From Streptococcus oralis (lineage in GTDB: Bacteria > Bacillota > Bacilli > Lactobacillales > Streptococcaceae): a DNA stretch of 7,966 nt. The DNA lies in the NCBI GenBank assembly GCA_937930605.1, contig CALHBZ010000345.1:1-7966 (forward strand). The letters run 5' to 3'. Shown here in pieces: positions 1 to 4,144 of this stretch. The position numbers were made by a program, and so were the translations under genes. Numbering within the stretch: position 1 is the first letter of the stretch; the number at the start of each line of letters is the position of its first letter. Under the pieces are notes generated by a model that searched no databases, was not told the origin of the DNA, and was given only the letters and a program-made list of their open reading frames with translations.

Positions 1-2
1 TT

Positions 3-113
3 CTCTACACCTATTTTCTAGATATATGGTTTAAAGAGGGAAGTCAGCGCTATTCTAAAGAGAATATGGGGAATTTGAAAGTGATATACTCGGATACCAT
101 AGGGAAAGAGTAA
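3..113 (+). CDS. 3' end of an unidentified gene (partial, cut by window edge)
   Basis: An open frame enters from the left edge and ends at TAA 111-113, giving the last 36 residues of a protein. The visible tail is polar and charged with aromatic residues (it includes WFKEGSQRYSKENMGN) and has no membrane segment, so it looks like the C-terminus of a soluble or extracytoplasmic protein. I do not recognise the family. Its position just upstream of a toxin-like fragment and a row of putative immunity genes makes another immunity protein possible, for example one of the TipC type, but that is a guess from context. The downstream fragment overlaps or abuts its stop codon. Confidence 0.5.
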   Translation, partial: LYTYFLDIWFKEGSQRYSKENMGNLKVIYSDTIGKE

Positions 114-235
114 TACTCGAGGTTCTTTATAATATAGTTTTTAAAGGATTTGAGCTATTTCTTGGGCGTTCAGCAGCTTTAGTCGGTGGAGGTACGGTGA
201 CAACTGCAACTGATTTTAATCCTATATGGGCGTAG
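114..235 (+). pseudogene. Orphan C-terminal fragment resembling a glycine-rich toxin tip
   Basis: A frame that is open from position 59 and ends at TAG 233-235 encodes, after the preceding gene stops, about 40 residues. These comprise a hydrophobic stretch (VLYNIVFKGFELFLG) followed by a Gly/Ala/Thr-rich end (ALVGGGTVTTATDFNPIWA). It has no ATG, GTG or TTG start with a ribosome-binding site, so it is not a gene by itself. The composition resembles the C-terminal ends of membrane-active polymorphic toxins, and the fragment lies 22 nt upstream of the first putative immunity gene, the normal place for a toxin's 3' end. I infer a leftover toxin tip displaced by recombination. Chance reading through noncoding DNA remains possible, since the fragment is short. 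Confidence 0.35.
128..133 (+). promoter_or_regulatory. Possible -10 element upstream of the first membrane-protein gene
   Basis: A perfect TATAAT lies 124 nt upstream of the start at 258, but there is no TTGACA-like -35 element at the usual distance and no extended TG. It may serve the small membrane-protein genes or be a chance match in AT-rich DNA. Confidence 0.2.
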
Positions 236-257
236 GTTATTGAAAGGAAAATCTTAA

Positions 258-800
258 ATGGCAAAATATATAAACATGGGCTGGCTAGCTGAGCGTGCTA
301 TTTATATAGACAGTAAGGATTATCAATTTTATATATCTGATATTAAGAAAAATTCCAATGGTATACTTTTATTTGCTCCTGTAACAGGAACAATTGGAAG
401 TATATTGGTTTCTGCTTTGGGATCATATATTGGGATTGTTCAAAATTTTTGGCTACGGTTAATAATCGTAGTTATTACCTGTCTACTATCGTTTTTTGTA
501 TCTAAAATAGCGCTTAAACTTTTATGGAATAAAGCTGATTTTATGCTTTACAATTTAACTTCTTATCAAGAAAGAGAGGTCTTACAAAAGGCCAAACAAC
601 AAAATATCATCATTAAGATTGTAATTTTCTTGTTTAGTTTGACTGTTGTAGCATTCTACATTAATTATATTATGAGTGGTGAGGCGGAATTGCTAATCAT
701 AGCAACATTGTCTTTAGCTATGAGTTTTACCTTGGTATCGGATTATTCTCCTTTACAACGCCGAAAAATTATCAAACAATTAGAAGAGGAATATGACTAA
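258..800 (+). CDS. Four-TM membrane protein, paralogue 1 of a local family (putative immunity protein)
   Basis: The product is a 180-aa integral membrane protein with no signal peptide. A short N-terminal segment (about residues 5-30) reads as two beta-strand-like stretches and matches the corresponding region of the paralogues downstream (MGWL here, LGEY/LGQY there, followed by YxxD and xxYxxD). Predicted membrane segments lie at about 36-60, 65-88, 117-138 and 143-160, separated by a charged central loop (89-116). The C-terminus is highly charged (QRRKIIKQLEEE) and probably cytoplasmic. The ATG follows a GAAAGGAAA ribosome-binding site at about 243-250. It is the first intact gene of a row of similar proteins and lies 22 nt after a toxin-like C-terminal fragment. 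I recognise no named family. A role as a membrane immunity protein is inferred from these neighbours and from the DUF443 gene at 2319. Confidence 0.8.
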   Translation: MAKYINMGWLAERAIYIDSKDYQFYISDIKKNSNGILLFAPVTGTIGSILVSALGSYIGIVQNFWLRLIIVVITCLLSFFVSKIALKLLWNKADFMLYNLTSYQEREVLQKAKQQNIIIKIVIFLFSLTVVAFYINYIMSGEAELLIIATLSLAMSFTLVSDYSPLQRRKIIKQLEEEYD

Positions 801-859
801 TGTGTCTAAATTTACCATACTATCTCAGGTTTAGGGAAAATATTAAGGCGTGTTTTTAG

Positions 860-1429
860 ATGATTTTAAAAAAGAAAGATATACTTGTACAATTAGGACA
901 GTATCAGAAAGGCCAAATACTCTTTTATAATAAAAAGACAAAATCCTTGTTAGCCATGGATGAAAAGGACTCTTATCGCTCGATGAGCCAATTAACTCTT
1001 GCCAATAGTTACGTGGTTGGATATGCTATTTTAGCATTTATCAGTGGACTTTTCACCCTACAAAATGTTTTTTTAAAATTGCTTCTATTGTTACTCTGTC
1101 AATGTGTCATGAGCTATTATGCTTATAAACTGCAAAACTTACAGATGAAAGAAGCTACTTTTTACGCTGTTGATATTACTATATTTGATACTCATGCTTT
1201 TACAAAGTGGTTTGCAAAAGCAAAGCAGTTGATGTTCTGGTTGCTCCTAGGCGGAGGAATGTGTTATATCTTGTCTGCAATTGCTTTTTATCTCTGGGGG
1301 GATGTTAGAGTACTCGCGATTTTTGCCTGTGCTTCCTTTGTTGAGACTATCATGATTTATAATGGTATGGCAGGAAATGTTTTTCTGAAGGTTAACGATT
1401 TTTACACGAAAAAGAGAAACAACGATTAG
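860..1429 (+). CDS. Four-TM membrane protein, paralogue 2 (putative immunity protein)
   Basis: A 189-aa membrane protein of the same local family. The N-terminus carries the family signature LGQYQK (12-17) followed by FYNKKTKSLLAMD (22-34). This has the same spacing as LGEYRK...FYDCKTSQIYAID in the next gene and LGLYKG...FDFENKTLLEE in the broken copy. Membrane segments are predicted at about 48-66, 70-89, 124-146 and 149-168. A short turn, FYLWGD (143-148), between the last two matches LYSWGG of paralogue 3. The charged tail is KKRNND. The start has only a weak, distant AAGG at 845-848, so translation may be modest or partly dependent on the gene upstream, 59 nt away. The stop codon overlaps the ribosome-binding site of the next gene, indicating an operon. 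The function is not known and is inferred from context. Confidence 0.8.
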   Translation: MILKKKDILVQLGQYQKGQILFYNKKTKSLLAMDEKDSYRSMSQLTLANSYVVGYAILAFISGLFTLQNVFLKLLLLLLCQCVMSYYAYKLQNLQMKEATFYAVDITIFDTHAFTKWFAKAKQLMFWLLLGGGMCYILSAIAFYLWGDVRVLAIFACASFVETIMIYNGMAGNVFLKVNDFYTKKRNND

Positions 1430-1442
1430 GGAGTATGTTTGG

Positions 1443-1997
1443 ATGAGTAATCAAAATGATTTAGTACGAAACTTAATCCCGCTAGGTGAATATAGAAAAC
1501 CGCAATTCTTGTTTTACGATTGCAAAACTTCACAGATATATGCCATAGACAGTTATAACAGTAATAAACAATCTATTTGGATATGGGTGGGGATTGTTTT
1601 AGTTGTCCCTGTTTTGAGGCAATTAACAAATGTTGCCTTTATTCGGTCTAGTGTTTTAAAAATAATATCAGTTATTTTAGCAATTATTATTTCGTTTATC
1701 ATAAGTAAATTCTTTCGGAAAAAATCTTTTGAAAACAAGAGATTTTATCGGGTTGATAAATATTATTATCAAAAAAGTGATTTTTATTCTTTTGCTTATA
1801 GGACGAATCAACTTGTTATAGAAGGATTTGCTTTTGTTTGTATTGCTTCTGTCGTCTGTCTAGGACTTTATTCTTGGGGAGGAGATCTTCTGTTTTTGTT
1901 TTTCTTTTATATGATGACCTCCTTAATATTCACCTTAATAGAATTAAATCATTTAAAGCGCGGACAGGCTATTAAAAAGCTAAAAGAAGAATCCTAA
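1443..1997 (+). CDS. Four-TM membrane protein, paralogue 3 (putative immunity protein)
   Basis: A 184-aa membrane protein. The N-terminal signature LIPLGEYRK (11-19) then FYDCKTSQIYAID (24-36) identifies it as a paralogue of the gene ending 13 nt upstream. Predicted membrane segments lie at about 44-62, 71-90, 126-145 and 148-167. The central loop (91-125) is rich in Lys, Arg, Tyr and Phe, with three adjacent tyrosines. The LYSWGG turn (142-147) sits between TM3 and TM4, and the C-terminus is basic/acidic (KRGQAIKKLKEES). The ribosome-binding site AGGGAG (1428-1433) overlaps the previous gene's TAG and is 9 nt from the ATG, so the two genes are co-transcribed and possibly translationally coupled. 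No hairpin terminator is visible after it. The function is unknown; an immunity role is inferred from neighbours. Confidence 0.8.
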   Translation: MSNQNDLVRNLIPLGEYRKPQFLFYDCKTSQIYAIDSYNSNKQSIWIWVGIVLVVPVLRQLTNVAFIRSSVLKIISVILAIIISFIISKFFRKKSFENKRFYRVDKYYYQKSDFYSFAYRTNQLVIEGFAFVCIASVVCLGLYSWGGDLLFLFFFYMMTSLIFTLIELNHLKRGQAIKKLKEES

Positions 1998-2060
1998 AAT
2001 GTAAAGAAACATGGAATCAACTGTCTAGATATGGTATTTATATAAGCAGTATTATCACTT

Positions 2061-2088
2061 TTGCTTCTAGGATTAGTAGAATTATAAA
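2061..2088 (+). promoter_or_regulatory. Weak candidate promoter upstream of the DUF443 gene
   Basis: TTGCTT (2061-2066) and TATAAA (2083-2088) are separated by 16 bp in the gap between the third membrane-protein gene and the DUF443 gene. Both hexamers match the sigma-70 consensus only moderately and the region is very AT-rich, so this may be chance. If real, it would give the DUF443 gene a start independent of the upstream operon, with a leader of over 200 nt. Confidence 0.25.
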
Positions 2089-2149
2089 AAATATACTTTC
2101 ACTATTTAGAATGCTTTTCCTCTGTTCGATAAAATAAACAAATAAAAAA

Positions 2150-2210
2150 GGAGTTGAACTAATGTCACAAAAACACATCAAAGAATTCAAACAAATTATA
2201 GTTCAACTCC
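2150..2210 (+). repeat. Perfect 12-bp inverted repeat (hairpin with 37-nt loop)
   Basis: GGAGTTGAACTA at 2150-2161 is the exact reverse complement of TAGTTCAACTCC at 2199-2210. In RNA this would form a 12-bp stem that buries the GGAG ribosome-binding site of the small remnant frame starting at 2162. No T-run follows, so it is not an intrinsic terminator. The first arm also covers the GGAG and the last bases before the ATG of that remnant. It may be a regulatory RNA structure, a trace of a mobile element, or an accident of sequence decay. Confidence 0.6.
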
Positions 2211-2296
2211 ACCCAAAGTTGAATAATCATAAGGTGATGCAACTTTCGGAGGATTTTAATATGAAAATGAAATGTGCCAATTATCACTTAATTTGA
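2162..2296 (+). pseudogene. Remnant of an IS3-type transposase OrfA N-terminus
   Basis: A 44-codon frame starts at ATG 2162 behind a good GGAG site and ends at TGA 2294-2296. Its first part, MSQKHIKEFKQIIVQL then QLSEDFN, resembles the helix-turn-helix start of IS3/IS150-family OrfA proteins (typically K-x-Y-x-x-EFK...IVxL...S...LSxEFxVS). After that it departs into unrelated sequence with no recognition helix. A full OrfA is roughly 90-100 residues or more, so this is a truncated, decayed trace. The rest of an element, including OrfB and clear terminal repeats, is not visible in the 321-bp gap between the flanking genes. The remnant suggests past insertion-sequence activity or recombination inside the membrane-protein array. 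The similarity is from memory of the family and the match is short. Confidence 0.4.
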
Positions 2297-2318
2297 CGTT
2301 ACGAAAGGTAGGATATAA

Positions 2319-3002
2319 ATGTTTAAAAAGGCTGAAATGGAGCCCTTGGCTAGAAAAAACCTTCGATATCGCATACTAAAAACAGAGGATAGATATTATC
2401 TTCTTGATGTAGAACGTCCTTTTTTGATTGTCTATTTCTTACCTTTGTTGATTTACTTTGTGCCTCACAGATGTTACGAGATGAGTAAGGAAGAATATGA
2501 GCAATTGTCCCAATCAGAGGAGAAGAATGCTCGGTTAAAAGAGGCTTTTGAAAAACATGGTCTGGGCTATGGCTTTGGTGCTGGCGTAAGTGCCATGTTT
2601 CTATCAAGAGTATTTGATATCAATCAATTTTTGAAATTTAATTCAGCAATATTAAGTAAAATTTTAGCTTGTATAATTTTGATGTTTGTTTCGGTTTTAC
2701 GATTGTGGGTGACAAAGTTTTACAAACTTCCCAGTGAATTTCAAAATAAGCAATATCAGAAAATTTATATATTTCCTAGATTTTTTAAAAAATTGCTATT
2801 TTTTATTTTTATATATGGTTTGTCCGTGCTTTTTACATTAGGTGGGTTTGTAGCAATTTTTTCTAATTTGGCAGACAATTTTATAGTCCATATATGTCTC
2901 TTAATGTTTGGTATATTTACTTTGATTGCAGGAAATGCTTTGTTTTTACACCCGTTAAATTTTTACTGGATAAAAATAAAAGAGAAGAAAAGGAGCATAT
3001 GA
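2319..3002 (+). CDS. DUF443 family five-TM protein (TsaI-like putative immunity protein)
   Basis: A 227-aa membrane protein whose N-terminal part matches the DUF443 ('tandem five-TM') pattern. KNLRYRILKTEDRYYLLD (13-30) is followed by a membrane segment ending in FLPLLIYFVPH (40-50) and then SKEEYEQL (56-63). Predicted membrane segments are about 34-48, 82-100, 108-130, 157-182 and 187-210, with a charged tail (KIKEKKRSI). Its length fits the family. In S. aureus, DUF443 proteins encoded in tandem (TsaI) neutralise TspA, a membrane-depolarising toxin exported by the type VII secretion system. By analogy this protein would sit in the cytoplasmic membrane and block a pore- or channel-forming toxin. 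GTAGGAT lies just before the ATG. Its TGA (3000-3002) directly abuts the TTG start of the following broken gene, so the two were probably coupled. The family call is from pattern memory; the specific toxin is unknown. Confidence 0.8.
   Translation: MFKKAEMEPLARKNLRYRILKTEDRYYLLDVERPFLIVYFLPLLIYFVPHRCYEMSKEEYEQLSQSEEKNARLKEAFEKHGLGYGFGAGVSAMFLSRVFDINQFLKFNSAILSKILACIILMFVSVLRLWVTKFYKLPSEFQNKQYQKIYIFPRFFKKLLFFIFIYGLSVLFTLGGFVAIFSNLADNFIVHICLLMFGIFTLIAGNALFLHPLNFYWIKIKEKKRSI
2991..2995 (+). promoter_or_regulatory. Ribosome-binding site that sets a TTG start at 3003
   Basis: AGGAG lies inside the end of the DUF443 gene, 7 nt before TTG 3003. The nearby ATG at 2999 is out of frame and hits a stop after four codons, and the frame of the next gene is closed immediately upstream by the DUF443 TGA. 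TTG is therefore the only sensible start. Confidence 0.65.
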
Positions 3003-3547
3003 TTGAAAGATAAAGCAAAGTTGGTGAATTTAGGCCTTTATAAGGGTAAGAGCTATCATTTTGATTTTGAAAATAAAACCTTGTTAGAAGAGGTGAAAAC
3101 TCCCAATAATTGGTTTTACATTTTGCTGCCGATAACTGTCCATGTTTTAAGAATTTTGATGGCTCGTATTGAAAAAACAGGCATATTTTAAAGTGGAGCT
3201 ACTCGAGTTTTCCTAGCACTGCTTTTACTTGTAGCCTCTTATCTATTAGCCCAATGGATTATAAAAAATATCAATCAAAGCTAGAACTTCAAAAAACGGT
3301 GCTTGATAAAGAGCTGTTGGCTCAGTTAGTAAAAAACCTCAGAAAAAGACGGATATTCTTTCTTATCATAAAACTAATGATATATTTAGCAATCTTGATA
3401 AGCGGTTGGCTATTTCTATCGGGTGAGTTTGGAGACATCTTTCTTATATTTCTAGTAGCTTTACTCTCTTTATTCATGCTAAATGCAGACTATCAATTAA
3501 AAAGATGGTTCCTTATCATTCAAACCTTGCAGAAAGAAACTATTTGA
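3003..3547 (+). pseudogene. Broken fourth copy of the four-TM membrane protein family
   Basis: From TTG 3003 the frame begins with the family signature LGLYKGKSYHFDFENKTLLEE (10-30), then a membrane segment, but stops at TAA 3189-3191 after 62 codons. The same frame stays open beyond the stop and encodes a clear second membrane segment (VFLALLLLVASYLLAQWII), up to TAG 3282-3284. The frame one base back then continues: KLELQKTVLDKELLAQL, two further membrane segments (IFFLIIKLMIYLAILISGWLF region and FLIFLVALLSLFML) and a stop at 3545-3547. The A6 run at 3263-3268 is a likely site for a single-base deletion. Restoring one base gives 546 nt, or 181 codons plus stop, matching the 180-189 aa of the intact paralogues. 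The gene is therefore inactivated by one nonsense codon and one frameshift. Two short proteins could still be made, but neither would have the full fold. Confidence 0.8.
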
Positions 3548-3574
3548 TTCTTAGAACTTCAGTCTTGTTTTTGT

Positions 3575-3604
3575 CTCACCTTTTGTTGGGTGAGTTTTTC
3601 TTTT
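3575..3604 (+). terminator. Rho-independent terminator of the membrane-protein cluster
   Basis: CTCACC (3575-3580) pairs with GGTGAG (3589-3594) across an 8-nt loop, followed at once by TTTTTCTTTT. It lies 27 nt after the last stop of the broken paralogue and is well placed to end the transcript of the array. Confidence 0.85.
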
Positions 3605-3893
3605 AGTCTTTTCTAGTCCAGTCAAAAAGTCTAAATATTTGAAATTATTAGAAAAATAGAAATAAATTGCCCCTGTCGGAAGCCTTGGAGATAGATGTTG
3701 GATCATGATATCTGGATCAAAAAGAGTGATTTTGGAGAAGATCGTTTCGGTTTTGTATACAAAAGTGAGAAGAGCGCTAGAGTTAAGTGCTTTAATCAGT
3801 GGCTAGACTGGGCTTTCTTTTGCCTCGGAAGGTCGTTTCTTTTCGATTTTTGTAGCAAGAAGCAGACAGGTCATTTTTGAAGAAATAAGGATT
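3605..3893. other. Intergenic stretch with no convincing gene
   Basis: This is the first part of the 597-bp gap between the broken paralogue and the adhesin. It holds a 61-codon frame (3695-3880) preceded by GGAG only 4 nt away, and an overlapping 33-codon frame (3705-3806) in another register. The longer frame is rich in Phe, Lys, Cys and Trp, resembles no family I know, and continues open for about 30 codons past its stop. The shorter frame would be a basic, hydrophobic peptide (MISGSKRVILEKIVSVLYT at its start). The base composition is somewhat less AT-rich than the flanks, so this may be a decayed coding remnant. I see no RNA gene or insertion sequence here. Confidence 0.3.
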
Positions 3894-3960
3894 ATGCATT
3901 TTTGGGTATAAAACATGCATTTAGAAGTTTGCAACACGATGTTACACTTTTGTTACAATG
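3894..3960. promoter_or_regulatory. Cluster of dyads and direct repeats upstream of the adhesin promoter
   Basis: Three elements lie just upstream of the adhesin promoter. ATGCAT occurs at 3894-3899 and again at 3915-3920, with flanking T and A runs that allow an imperfect hairpin. AACA-CGA-TGTT forms a short dyad at about 3933-3943. GTTACA occurs twice, at about 3941-3946 and 3952-3957, 11 bp apart (one helical turn), the second inside the near-palindrome TTGTTACAA. Repeats spaced by one turn are typical of regulator binding sites, but no known operator is recognised. Confidence 0.3.
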
Positions 3961-3981
3961 GGAAATAAAATAGCAAAACTC

Positions 3982-4010
3982 TTGATATAATGGGAAAAAA
4001 CGAGTATAAT
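3982..4010 (+). promoter_or_regulatory. Strong sigma-70 type promoter of the adhesin gene
   Basis: A -35 hexamer TTGATA (3982-3987) and a perfect -10 TATAAT (4005-4010) are separated by 17 bp, the optimal spacing. Transcription should start near 4017, giving an untranslated leader of about 128 nt before the ATG at 4145. A second TATAAT with an extended TGA in front (3986-3991) overlaps the -35 and might act as an alternative -10, but it lacks a good -35 of its own. Confidence 0.8.
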
Positions 4011-4024
4011 GATAAGTATGGTTT

Positions 4025-4115
4025 GATGTTAAAACTTTGGCATTATAATCAACAACCACATATTATTATATGTTTTAAACATCGAATGATTAGAATATTG
4101 CATAGTAGGTGGTTG
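4025..4115 (+). promoter_or_regulatory. Potentially structured 5' leader of the adhesin mRNA
   Basis: GATGTTAAAAC (4025-4035) pairs with GTTTTAAACATC (4072-4083) with one bulged base. CAACCAC (4053-4059), inside that loop, is exactly complementary to GTGGTTG (4109-4115), which lies 16 nt before the ribosome-binding site. The two helices could coexist as an H-type pseudoknot or compete. The first helix is mostly A-T and weak. No known riboswitch class is recognised. Confidence 0.3.
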
Positions 4116-4130
4116 GACTATATTTAAAAC

Positions 4131-4136
4131 AAGGAG
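4131..4136 (+). promoter_or_regulatory. Ribosome-binding site of the adhesin gene
   Basis: AAGGAG sits 8 nt before ATG 4145, close to ideal strength and spacing. It fixes the start of the adhesin, in agreement with the YSIRK motif falling at residues 20-24. Confidence 0.85.
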
Positions 4137-4144
4137 AAACGTTC

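Noticed and set aside
1553..1738. Reverse-strand frame of 61 codons
   Set aside because: It is antisense to paralogue 3, whose family match and operon spacing are convincing.
2150..2210. Intrinsic terminator after paralogue 3
   Set aside because: The stem is perfect but the loop is 37 nt and no T-run follows the second arm.
2350..2607. Reverse-strand frame of 85 codons
   Set aside because: It is antisense to the conserved N-terminal part of the DUF443 protein and lacks a start signal.
3254..3547. Independent 97-aa two-TM gene
   Set aside because: It has no ribosome-binding site before ATG 3254. Its sequence completes the missing half of the broken paralogue to exactly the family length, so it was merged into the pseudogene.
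3986..3991. Alternative -10 (TATAAT with upstream TGA) for the adhesin
   Set aside because: It overlaps the -35 of a better promoter and has no -35 of its own at a workable distance; it is noted in the promoter entry but not called separately.
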